8,482 bases of DNA from Gammaproteobacteria bacterium UBA3532 (GTDB lineage Bacteria > Pseudomonadota > Gammaproteobacteria > Enterobacterales > UBA3532): positions 1,194 through 9,675 of the forward strand of contig DFOV01000342.1 in assembly GCA_002376965.1 (NCBI GenBank). Reading direction: 5' to 3'. Below the pieces are notes generated by a model. The model saw only the letters and a program-made list of their open reading frames with translations, made no database searches and was not told the DNA's origin. Made by a program: the position numbers and the translations under genes. Below, in pieces: positions 1-7,205 of this stretch; positions within the stretch are counted from its first letter, which is position 1; each line of letters starts with the position of its first letter.

Positions 1-31
1 CGACGCCTTGTTAACAAGGCGTCGCGCGACG
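1..31. terminator. Overlapping palindromes downstream of the PerM-like gene, possible terminator
   Basis: Bases 1-24 form a perfect 24-nt palindrome (arms CGACGCCTTG and CAAGGCGTCG around TTAA). A second perfect 12-nt palindrome, CGTCGCGCGACG, occupies 20-31 and shares bases with the first, so the two hairpins would compete. The element lies about 35-65 nt beyond the stop codon of the minus-strand PerM-like gene, where a terminator stem is expected. The T-tract that a minus-strand intrinsic terminator needs would fall before position 1, outside the window. On the plus strand no T-run follows. The terminator role is therefore an inference from position and symmetry. Confidence 0.4.
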
Positions 32-65
32 GCAAATTAGATTAAGCACTTTACAGACGAAGCAT

Positions 66-1145
66 TTAAAAGTCAGCGTCGGCTGACAGGCTTTTTTGAC
101 TTGGCCAAATGTTGTAGACCGCTTTAACCAGCGTTGCCAAAGGAATAGCGAAGAACACCCCCCAAAACCCCCACAACCCTCCGAAAAACAGCACTGCTAC
201 AATAATCGCGACCGGATGCAGGTTGACTGTTTCAGAAAACAACAAAGGCACCAAAACATTGCCATCAAGAGCCTGAATAATGGTATACGCCAGCATCAGG
301 TAGCCAAAATCGGCATTCCAACCAAACTGGAAATAGCCGATGACCGCAACAGGAATAGTAACAAGAGCCGCACCAATGTATGGAATCAGTACCGATAATC
401 CAATCAATACCGATAGCAACAGCCCATAATTAAGTCCAAGCAAAGTAAACACGATAAAGCTGCTGGCACCAACAATGATAATTTCAACAACTTTGCCTCT
501 CACATAATTACCAATTTGCTCATCCATTTCCAACCAGACTTTGGTGGCCAAAATGCGCTCTTCCGGCAATGTTGACGCCAACCAAGCGCCCAGTTGACGC
601 CGATCTTTCAACATAAAGAAAACCAAAAACGGCACCAACACAAGGTAAACCGCTAATTTGGCCAGAGAAACAAAAGACGTGAGCGAAGCAGATATCACCG
701 TTTGCCCATATTCGGTCATTTTGAGCCGAATCAAGCTGGTGATTTTATTGACTTGTTCACCAGATACCACCTGAGGGTATTTTTCTGGCAAAACCATAAG
801 GCCGTCCCGCGCTGTAGTAATCATTTGCGGTACTTCCTGATTGATTAGCGTGGTTAACTGATTCCAGATCATAGGTGCCGTTCCGATCGTCCCTAGAATC
901 AAAACAGCGAAAAACCCCAAAGAAACGAGACTGACACACAGGTTTTCTGGTAAACGAAAGCGTTTTTTTAGCGCAGCAACAGGCCAGCTAAGCAAATAGG
1001 CGATAACAATAGCAGCAAGAATGGGGGCAAGAATGTCACCGAAAAGATAAATGACCCCAAAGCCAACGATTAAAATAACCAGTAGGGAAATAGCTTCGGG
1101 ATCTGACAAGTGGCGTTTCCACCACTTTGCAAAAATATCTATCAT
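66..1145 (-). CDS. AI-2E family (PerM/YhhT/TqsA-like) transporter
   Basis: A 359-residue polytopic inner-membrane protein of the AI-2E exporter family, whose members typically have about 350 residues. Hydrophobic segments are seen at about 18-36, 38-57, 69-92, 155-178, 219-237, 240-262, 264-290 and 308-342, with a long polar, probably extracytoplasmic stretch at 95-150. Family signatures are the NYVRGK motif (213-218), LIPYIGA (253-259) and the C-terminal GNVLVPLLFSETVNLHPVA region (295-313), followed by the glycine- and tryptophan-rich GGLWGFWG (322-329). The family includes TqsA, linked to autoinducer-2 export, but most members have unknown substrates; at least one relative acts as a Na+/H+ antiporter. 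The substrate cannot be read here. The ATG lies only 3 nt after the lysR stop with no good Shine-Dalgarno of its own, which suggests translational coupling to lysR. Family assignment is firm; function is open. Confidence 0.93.
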   Translation of the reverse strand: MIDIFAKWWKRHLSDPEAISLLVILIVGFGVIYLFGDILAPILAAIVIAYLLSWPVAALKKRFRLPENLCVSLVSLGFFAVLILGTIGTAPMIWNQLTTLINQEVPQMITTARDGLMVLPEKYPQVVSGEQVNKITSLIRLKMTEYGQTVISASLTSFVSLAKLAVYLVLVPFLVFFMLKDRRQLGAWLASTLPEERILATKVWLEMDEQIGNYVRGKVVEIIIVGASSFIVFTLLGLNYGLLLSVLIGLSVLIPYIGAALVTIPVAVIGYFQFGWNADFGYLMLAYTIIQALDGNVLVPLLFSETVNLHPVAIIVAVLFFGGLWGFWGVFFAIPLATLVKAVYNIWPSQKSLSADADF

Positions 1146-1148
1146 AGA

Positions 1149-2060
1149 TTAGCGGTTGGGCAACTCATGCTCATTGAAATACTGATAGATAAAGTTAATC
1201 AGTTCATCCATCGCCCGCAACTGATATTTTTGACGTTTATGAATAAAGTAGAATGGTCGGCGCAGTGATGGGTCGAGGCGGATAGCAGCAAGCGTTCCGA
1301 GTTTCAGTTCTTTCTTCACCGTGCCATAAGTCATAATCGACATGCCTAGTCCGGCAGCAATCGCGCCTTTAATTGACTCGGGGCTTCCCAGCTCCATGAC
1401 CACATCCAGCTCGCCATAGGTCATGTTATGGCGTTCAAGAAAGTCTAATAAGATTTGACGCGTCGCGGAGCCTTCTTCTCGGCAAATCCAAGGATGTTCA
1501 CCCAAATCTTCGGCTTTAACCGATTCGCGTTTCGCCAAAGGATGGCTGGGCGCTACAGCAAGAACCATTTCCTGCTCACCACATTTTTGGATCATGTAGT
1601 TTTTGCTATCGATATAGGCTTCGACGATTCCTAAATCGACAATATTGGTGTCGACCAGGTTAGCAACACCATCGGTGTTGGACTCTTTTAAGCGGATCTG
1701 GACTTCAGGGAAGGACTTTTTAAATCGCCCGAGAATAGTGGGAAGGAAGTATTCAGCTAATGTCGTGCTGGCACCGATTTTTAAGATACCACTGACTTCG
1801 CCGGTCAACTCTCTGACCGCGGACTCCATTTCTTCATAAAGTCCAAAAATGCGCTCTGCATATTGATAAGCGCGATTACCTGCTTCGGTTAGTCGAATCT
1901 TATTATGCGTTCGGTCAAACAGCCGCGCCCCGAAATGTTCCTCTAACTGCCGCACTTGAAATGTCACTGCGGGTTGGGTCATATGTAACATATCCGCAGC
2001 TTTGGTAAAGCTTAACTGTTGTGCAACAGCATGGAAAACCTGTAAACGTCTGTCTGCCAT
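1149..2060 (-). CDS. LysR-type transcriptional regulator, CysL/YeiE-like
   Basis: A 303-residue cytoplasmic LysR-type regulator of full family length. The N-terminal winged helix-turn-helix covers about residues 3-62 (SFTKAADMLHMTQPAVTFQV at 17-36, then LEEHFGARLFDR), followed by a linker helix (63-88) and a two-lobed effector domain (about 91-295). The effector domain carries GASTTLAEYFLP (96-107), REEGSATRQ (194-202) and ELGSPESIKGAIAAGLGMS (223-241). These are characteristic of the CysL/YeiE/CbbR branch, which includes activators of sulfite reductase and sulfite-responsive regulators. The start is an ATG preceded by AGGAAAGA at a good distance (minus strand, 2064-2071). It is followed after 3 nt by the PerM-like gene, so that gene is probably cotranscribed. 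The effector and regulon are not visible; the sulfur link rests on family similarity and the adjacent tusA-like gene. Confidence 0.93.
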   Translation of the reverse strand: MADRRLQVFHAVAQQLSFTKAADMLHMTQPAVTFQVRQLEEHFGARLFDRTHNKIRLTEAGNRAYQYAERIFGLYEEMESAVRELTGEVSGILKIGASTTLAEYFLPTILGRFKKSFPEVQIRLKESNTDGVANLVDTNIVDLGIVEAYIDSKNYMIQKCGEQEMVLAVAPSHPLAKRESVKAEDLGEHPWICREEGSATRQILLDFLERHNMTYGELDVVMELGSPESIKGAIAAGLGMSIMTYGTVKKELKLGTLAAIRLDPSLRRPFYFIHKRQKYQLRAMDELINFIYQYFNEHELPNR

Positions 2061-2100
2061 TTTTCTTTCCTAATTGTTCTTTCATTAACCAGCTAACGAT

Positions 2101-2130
2101 AGATAAATTATTCTTATATTACCAGATAAA
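2101..2130. promoter_or_regulatory. AT-rich lysR upstream region with AGATAAA direct repeats
   Basis: Between tusA and lysR, the sequence AGATAAA occurs at 2101-2107 and again at 2124-2130, 23 nt apart (about two helical turns), in a strongly A/T-rich stretch lying 41-70 nt upstream of the lysR ATG. LysR-type regulators usually bind AT-rich sites in their own promoter regions, so this is a plausible place for the lysR promoter and an autoregulatory site. No well-matched -35/-10 pair could be fixed, and the repeats may be chance in AT-rich DNA. Confidence 0.2.
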
Positions 2131-2138
2131 AATAAGCT

Positions 2139-2173
2139 TAGTGGGAAATTTTTGTTACGCTCTGCACCCACTA
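2139..2173 (-). terminator. Weak stem-loop with T-rich tail after tusA
   Basis: TAGTGGG (2139-2145) and CCCACTA (2167-2173) are perfect 7-nt complements separated by 21 nt, starting 5 nt beyond the tusA stop codon. Read on the minus strand, the second arm is followed by AGCTTATTTTTATC, a T-rich but interrupted tail. This could be a weak terminator separating tusA from lysR. The loop is long, so efficiency is doubtful and read-through into lysR is possible. Confidence 0.3.
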
Positions 2174-2177
2174 TTGA

Positions 2178-2417
2178 TTACGCTTTACACGAAATAGTTA
2201 AGCGATAAAACCGGGATTCGCCATTGCCTAGTGTATCAACAACAACATCGCCTCCCAAGCTACTGATATACGCGGGAATATCCCGTGTAGCTCCTACATC
2301 GGTAGCTTCAATCACCCAGCTTCCGCTATAGTCCTGCTCTTTCATCGCCAACTTTAATTTTAGCAGTGGGAGAGGACATGAGAGCCCTTTAAAATCAATA
2401 TATTTAGGTTCAGCCAT
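2178..2417 (-). CDS. tusA: TusA-family sulfur carrier / sulfurtransferase
   Basis: A 79-residue protein of the TusA (SirA/YhhP) family, which carries persulfide sulfur on one cysteine in sulfur-relay reactions such as tRNA 2-thiouridine formation and molybdenum cofactor metabolism. The hallmark motif near the N-terminus is present: FKGLSCPLPLLKLKLAM, with the acceptor Cys at residue 14 and the invariant Pro at 15 and 17. The rest fits the small two-layer alpha/beta fold (DVGATRDIPAYISSLGGDVV at 41-60). The length matches the family. The ATG at 2417 is preferred; a TTG lies directly in front at 2420, and no strong Shine-Dalgarno favours it. The gene diverges from bepA. A tusA-like gene beside bepA and perM resembles the Pseudomonas PA1005-PA1008 neighbourhood as I recall it, so it may be the PA1006-type paralogue and not the tRNA-thiolation TusA. 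Confidence 0.9.
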   Translation of the reverse strand: MAEPKYIDFKGLSCPLPLLKLKLAMKEQDYSGSWVIEATDVGATRDIPAYISSLGGDVVVDTLGNGESRFYRLTISCKA

Positions 2418-2515
2418 CAAGAAATTTGCCGTTTTTTCGAACGTTCCGTTTTACATCCGGTCTCTTTTATCACACTTGGTACAAAAATACACCTATCCTC
2501 CAATGATCGAGTGAC

Positions 2516-2537
2516 TTACACTCACCAATATGTGTAA
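2516..2537. promoter_or_regulatory. TTACAC-N10-GTGTAA dyad in the tusA/bepA divergent region
   Basis: TTACAC (2516-2521) and GTGTAA (2532-2537) form a perfect inverted pair with a 10-nt spacer, ending 24 nt before the bepA start codon. The spacing fits a dimeric helix-turn-helix operator, and its position in the 144-nt region between divergent tusA and bepA would allow control of either gene. The overlapping TACACT (2517-2522) could alternatively serve as a bepA -10 element, but no convincing -35 accompanies it. The regulator is unknown. A 6+6 dyad can occur by chance. Confidence 0.3.
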
Positions 2538-2550
2538 AGCAGCAGCCAAA

Positions 2551-2557
2551 AGGAAAG
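2551..2557 (+). promoter_or_regulatory. Ribosome binding site fixing the bepA TTG start
   Basis: AGGAAAG lies 4 nt before the TTG at 2562 and is the only good Shine-Dalgarno in the area. The next in-frame ATG (2589) has none and would remove the charged N-terminal part of the signal peptide, so the TTG start is preferred. Confidence 0.65.
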
Positions 2558-2561
2558 AGCA

Positions 2562-3992
2562 TTGCGTTTTAGCTATTTTATTTTTTTAATGACTGTCGGC
2601 CTGACGGTATCAAGCTTGACCCTTGGATCGACATTGAAATTGCCCGATATCGGGGATAGTGCCCGAGCCAACTTGCCGTTAGACATTGAACAACGCTACG
2701 GCGACAGTATTATGCGCCAATTGCGTCGTCAAACGCCCCTGCTCTACGATCCGTTGCTTGAACAATATATTGACAACCTAGCTTTTCACCTCGTATCCAA
2801 TAACCAAAATACAGGCCAGCGGAAGTTTGACTTTTTCATTGTAAATAACCCGCAAATTAATGCTTTTGCGCTACCTGGTGGCTATATAGGCATTCATTCG
2901 GGTCTTATTGGTATGGCGCAAAATGAAAGCGAACTGGCATCTGTGATCAGCCATGAAATAGCCCATGTCACGCAATTGCATATCGCCAGACGCATTGAGC
3001 AAGCCAGCGAACTCAACCTGCCATCCATCGCAGCGATGTTGGCTTCTATCGCTATTGCCACACAAAACCCCGAAGCGGGACTTGCAGCCTTGCAGGCTAG
3101 TCAGGCCGGATTAACACAGGTGATGCTCAATCACAGTCGAGCCCATGAGCATGAGGCGGACCGAGTGGGCATTCAAACCCTCGCTCGCGCTGGCTATGAT
3201 AGCTATGCTGCGGCGACGTTTTTTGAAAAGCTAATCAACGACCAGAAGTTTGTGAACAAACCACCTCCGTTTTTATCTACCCACCCAGTAAGCCAGCTTC
3301 GTGTGGCAGATGCCAGAGCCAGGGCAGCCAACTACCCTCAAGGCCAACCGACGCTAAACCAGGACTTCCACCTGATGCGAGCTAGAGTCCTGTTGCTCTC
3401 GATGAACAAGCACGAAGCCCTCAACTTTTTCCGGAACCTGCACCAGCAGCACCCTGACGATACCTCTCGCCTTTATGGCTACGCACTGGCACTACTGAAA
3501 AATGAACAATACGCCCAAGCAGACAAAGTGATTTCCCGTCTTACCAACGACTACAAAGACAACCTGACATTCAAGCTGTTAGCCATAGAGTCATTACAAG
3601 CACAGCGCCAACACAAAGAAGCCATTAAACGGCTCGAGAACCTGCTCTCTCTCTATCCAGCTAATCACTCGATCATTATGCTATTGGCGCGTAATGCTAT
3701 TGACGCAGGCCAACCCGATAAAGCAGCGACCCTGTTACGCAAACATGTTCACCGTCATCCAGAAAATCTTCAAGTTTATTCATACTTTAGCGAAGCACTG
3801 GGAAAAGCAGGATATGAAGCTGAAATGCATGAAGCCTTGGCCGAACAGAAAGCGTTGGTGGGAGACTATGAAGGCGCCATCGAACAGCTCACGATTGGGC
3901 TGAAGAAAAATAACCAGTTTTACACCCGAGAGCGCATGAGCGCTCGGATTCAACAGTTGCGCCAACAACAGCAACTGGAAAAGTCGTTATGA
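2562..3992 (+). CDS. bepA: BepA-like periplasmic M48 metalloprotease with C-terminal TPR repeats
   Basis: A 476-residue secreted zinc metalloprotease resembling E. coli BepA (YfgC), which assists folding or degradation of outer-membrane proteins such as LptD at the BAM complex. Residues 1 to about 23 form a signal peptide (positive start, hydrophobic core, no lipobox). The peptidase M48 domain follows: INAFALPGGYIGIHSGLI (99-116), the zinc-binding SHEIAHVTQLH with HExxH at 131-135, the third ligand Glu198 in HEHEADRVG, and STHP with His241, equivalent to the His that regulates BepA activity. From about 265 to 470 the chain is helical and TPR-like (repeated ALALLKNEQYAQA and LLARNAIDAGQPDKA units). 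All catalytic residues are present, so it should be active. The start is TTG with a strong Shine-Dalgarno. It diverges from tusA; a long inverted repeat lies just downstream. Confidence 0.93.
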   Translation: MRFSYFIFLMTVGLTVSSLTLGSTLKLPDIGDSARANLPLDIEQRYGDSIMRQLRRQTPLLYDPLLEQYIDNLAFHLVSNNQNTGQRKFDFFIVNNPQINAFALPGGYIGIHSGLIGMAQNESELASVISHEIAHVTQLHIARRIEQASELNLPSIAAMLASIAIATQNPEAGLAALQASQAGLTQVMLNHSRAHEHEADRVGIQTLARAGYDSYAAATFFEKLINDQKFVNKPPPFLSTHPVSQLRVADARARAANYPQGQPTLNQDFHLMRARVLLLSMNKHEALNFFRNLHQQHPDDTSRLYGYALALLKNEQYAQADKVISRLTNDYKDNLTFKLLAIESLQAQRQHKEAIKRLENLLSLYPANHSIIMLLARNAIDAGQPDKAATLLRKHVHRHPENLQVYSYFSEALGKAGYEAEMHEALAEQKALVGDYEGAIEQLTIGLKKNNQFYTRERMSARIQQLRQQQQLEKSL

Positions 3993-4005
3993 TGAATCAC
4001 TATTT

Positions 4006-4145
4006 CAGTAAGCAATTTTACCTACGTAGCTGGATGTTTCTGAAGCAAATATCTGCCGCATGGATGCGGCAGCTAAGCCATCAGGGATGATTTCACGGCG
4101 TTTTGCGCAAGAAATTTCCAGCTACGTAGGTAAAGTTGCTTACTG
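4006..4145. repeat. 140-nt inverted repeat with 28-nt arms, possibly a dispersed REP/MITE-like element
   Basis: The arms 4006-4033 and 4118-4145 are complementary over 28 nt with a single exception at 4016/4135, which is a T/G position and would still pair as G-U in plus-strand RNA. Each arm contains the palindrome CTACGTAG. Inside, TTTCT and GCAAA (around 4037-4049) pair with TTTGC and AGAAA, extending the stem past an internal loop, and a separate hairpin sits at 4053-4072. The pentamer GGATG recurs three times (4032, 4062, 4085). No T-tract follows on either strand, no target duplication is visible, and the element is too short for a transposase. It lies between convergent bepA and the TlpA-like gene. 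The layout resembles intergenic repeat families I remember from marine gammaproteobacteria, but copies elsewhere in this genome cannot be seen. Confidence 0.75.
4053..4072. repeat. Inner perfect hairpin of the inverted repeat
   Basis: CTGCCGCAT (4053-4061) and ATGCGGCAG (4064-4072) are exact complements around GG, giving a GC-rich stem with an effective TGGA tetraloop. It sits in the left half of the larger inverted repeat, so the folded element would be a long stem bearing this side hairpin. It has no T-tract and is not a standard terminator. Confidence 0.75.
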
Positions 4146-4206
4146 TGGCTGAATATAAGCTCATACGGCTATCAGGCTTTCGCGCTCGACTTACCCCGCC
4201 TCATTT

Positions 4207-4656
4207 TCAATGATTTAAATTCGGATAGAAAGCCGCAACGGCCTCTTCTAGAACCGCTTTGCCGTAATAGGGGCCTGATAATTGCCCTTGCGGATCACGG
4301 ATAAATGCAGCTGGGAGCATCTGCGGCATTTCCCATTGTGAAGGCGCCTTTGTATTGAGCTGAACGGTCGGATAATTCATCCCCCATTTTTGACGCACCT
4401 TTTCTATACTATCTAGTGATTGGTTATCAAAATTGATACCGATAACACTGGCATTCGGCAGACTTTGCACCTCATTGAGCAATGGAATTTCTTCCAAACA
4501 AGGTTTACACCACTCTGCCCAATAAGAAATAATCAGCCATTGGCCGTCAAACTGATGCCAACGGCCCGTTTTTTTGCCATCGATAGAAAAGTCTGGGGCA
4601 GGCTGACAGCCAAAGACTAGGAATAGAACGAAAATAAACTTAGAATGTTTTCTCAT
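4207..4656 (-). CDS. TlpA-like thioredoxin-fold protein, probable lipoprotein
   Basis: A 149-residue envelope protein with a TlpA/ResA-type thioredoxin fold. The N-terminus is basic then hydrophobic (residues 1-16), ending in VFGC, with Cys17 as the likely lipidated residue. The Phe at -2 is unusual for a lipobox, so ordinary secretion or membrane anchoring is possible. The active site is WAEWCKPC, with Cys50 and Cys53 in a CxxC pair; the cis-proline of the fold is probably Pro115 in MLPAAF. The length is near the minimum for the family and there is no extra domain. Such proteins reduce or shuffle periplasmic disulfides, for example in cytochrome c maturation or oxidative defence. The partner is unknown here. 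It converges with bepA and diverges from the PilZ-like gene, with 46 nt between the two ATGs. No strong Shine-Dalgarno is visible. Confidence 0.85.
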   Translation of the reverse strand: MRKHSKFIFVLFLVFGCQPAPDFSIDGKKTGRWHQFDGQWLIISYWAEWCKPCLEEIPLLNEVQSLPNASVIGINFDNQSLDSIEKVRQKWGMNYPTVQLNTKAPSQWEMPQMLPAAFIRDPQGQLSGPYYGKAVLEEAVAAFYPNLNH

Positions 4657-4672
4657 TGGGTTGTACTTTACT

Positions 4673-4680
4673 CTTATAAA
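4673..4680. promoter_or_regulatory. Possible overlapping divergent -10 elements
   Basis: In the 46-nt gap between the start codons of the TlpA-like gene and the PilZ-like gene, TATAAA (4675-4680) reads on the plus strand and TATAAG (4678-4673) on the minus strand. Both resemble sigma-70 -10 boxes and would be mutually exclusive. Neither has a clear -35 at normal distance, and the predicted leaders would be short. This is a weak inference; the plus-strand promoter could also lie inside the TlpA-like gene. Confidence 0.22.
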
Positions 4681-4694
4681 AATATTACACCAGC

Positions 4695-4700
4695 AGGTAG
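4695..4700 (+). promoter_or_regulatory. Ribosome binding site fixing the 4703 ATG
   Basis: AGGTAG ends 2 nt before the ATG at 4703, with the AGG core about 5 nt away. It supports this start over the in-frame TTG at 4661. Confidence 0.55.
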
Positions 4701-4702
4701 TT

Positions 4703-6237
4703 ATGCTTGAGTTCGACTTACCAGAATACGTAAACGACTATAGGCTTCTTGTCAAAGACACGCCGGAAAAGCTGGCTTTATGGTTAGATCAACTCAGTTT
4801 TTCTGACTTTGGTCAGTTTCTTGACAACTTCCACACCCAAGTCCATCGCCTCAACAGAGTCGAGATTTCAGCGAAAGTTCGCGATGAATTAAACAAATTG
4901 CTCGAAACCCGCATTGATAATATTTTGGACAAATTCTTTGCCCTGCAAATGAATAAGCAATTGGTAGGGGCAGAAAAATCATCATATTACCAGATGAAGA
5001 TTCAACTCCAAGATACCGTGGTTGAGCTTCTTTACAGCGTGCGCCGTGTGCTCGACGAGCGTCTATCACCAAATCTGTTGAGCAATAAGCGTTCAGCTAA
5101 ACTCATTGAGTGCGCCCATCAATACTTTCGCTACTGTGGTTTATTGCTCTTGGTTTCGAGCTATCGGTACCACCCTTTGCCACAAAATTTCTGGGAAAAT
5201 ATTTTAAGGTACTATAACGAATTTACAAAACGCGACATCGATCAGTACACCGTCGAGCCCGATGGCAATATTAGCCTGTCAGATCGCTTCGTGTTCATGC
5301 TCGCATTTAATCACCTCGACCCATTTTCGCTCCAAGGCAATGAGCACCTCGTCATATTCCGTTATCTGCTACGCTGGTCTCCCGTGCTTGACCAAGGCAT
5401 TACCGAGTTAGAAAATGCCCAATGGGCTTTCAATGGCCAAAGTAACTTGATGCACGTCAGCAACGACGCAAGCAAGGCCAAAGCAGCCATCGAAAACGCA
5501 TTACTTTTGACGTTTGAGCCAGTGCTAGAAGTTATCGAGCAGCATATGAGCTCTCTTAAAGAAAAAACCAAGCCAGAAAAATTTGGCTTATTTGGAGTAC
5601 ACTCCACCACACAAGCCGAGTGGCTATTAGACAAGATTCATAGTCGATTGAGTCAGCCCCAGCGTCGTGGGGAATCACGTCAAGAGCTTGAACAGCCGAT
5701 ATATTTGAAGTGGGGATATGAGCATATATTACCCAATATTGAACGCGATATTAGCCCCTCCGATCAAAGTCTGGCAGATGCATGGACATTAATCAGCGCC
5801 AGCCCGTCTGGCGCATTAATTGCCCACCCTGGCTTAGAAACCAGCTCAACACTCGTCGGCCAGGTCGGACTGGCGCAAGCCCATCAAAGCGAGCAGCAAC
5901 TGGTTATTTGCCGCTGGATGCGTGTTCTTGAAGATAAGACCCTAATTGGGATCGAGCGTTTTTGTGGCCAGATCAGACGTTGCCATATGAGCATTCACCA
6001 GCTGGAAGCTCAGGGGCAAGAGCAAGACAAAGAAGCCAAGCAAAGCCAAGTAATCATTATCGAAACCGACAACGGCCAACAAATTTTGGTAACCAAGAAA
6101 GACCATTTAAAAGGCCAACAAAGTGCTTCGATTTACCGCCATGGCGAAAACAAGTTTTTTGAATGGGAAGCTTTTAGTGATAACAGTCACTGGGTTTCAC
6201 TTTACACCATAGAATATACTCAACAGGATGACTTTTT

Positions 6238-6241
<4 letters not shown>
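4703..6241 (+). CDS. Uncharacterised protein with a degenerate PilZ-like domain
   Basis: A 512-residue soluble, apparently cytoplasmic protein with no signal peptide and no clear membrane segment. I do not recognise a named family. Residues 1 to about 320 are largely helical, with charged amphipathic helices at 50-120. Residues 358-425 look like a PilZ-type beta-barrel: WTLISASPSGALI (361-373), then VGQVGLA, then ICRWMRVLEDKTLIGIERF (402-420). The canonical c-di-GMP motif D/NxSxxG is degenerate (SASPSG, 365-370) and the preceding RxxxR is not evident, so classical nucleotide binding is doubtful. A second beta-rich segment spans 448-505. The ATG at 4703 is chosen because AGGTAG lies just upstream; an in-frame TTG at 4661 has no such site and lies against the divergent gene. 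The stop overlaps the arsC start (ATGA), so this gene probably leads the operon. Confidence 0.8.
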
Positions 6242-7196
<955 letters not shown>

Positions 7197-7205
7197 GCAT
7201 CTTCA

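Noticed and set aside
96..398. 100-codon plus-strand open frame antisense to the PerM-like gene
   Set aside because: Its composition (Gln, Asn, Arg rich) is that of an antisense shadow of a hydrophobic protein gene; no domain.
2418..2420. TTG start one codon before the tusA ATG
   Set aside because: There is no Shine-Dalgarno to favour it; the ATG gives the usual family length.
4006..4145. Integron attC site
   Set aside because: The arms are nearly perfect without the extrahelical bases of attC, the GTTRRRY and RYYYAAC core sites are absent at the ends, and no integron integrase or cassette-like gene is nearby.
4006..4145. Canonical bidirectional intrinsic terminator for bepA and the TlpA-like gene
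   Set aside because: There is no T-tract after the stem on either strand, and the stem-loop is much larger than a terminator; an effect on termination is possible but not supported by sequence.
4661..4702. Earlier TTG start for the PilZ-like protein
   Set aside because: It adds 14 residues without a ribosome binding site and begins 5 nt from the divergent start codon; the 4703 ATG has AGGTAG.
5362..5634. 90-codon minus-strand open frame inside the PilZ-like gene
   Set aside because: It is fully antisense to the long gene, Ser/Cys-rich and without motifs.
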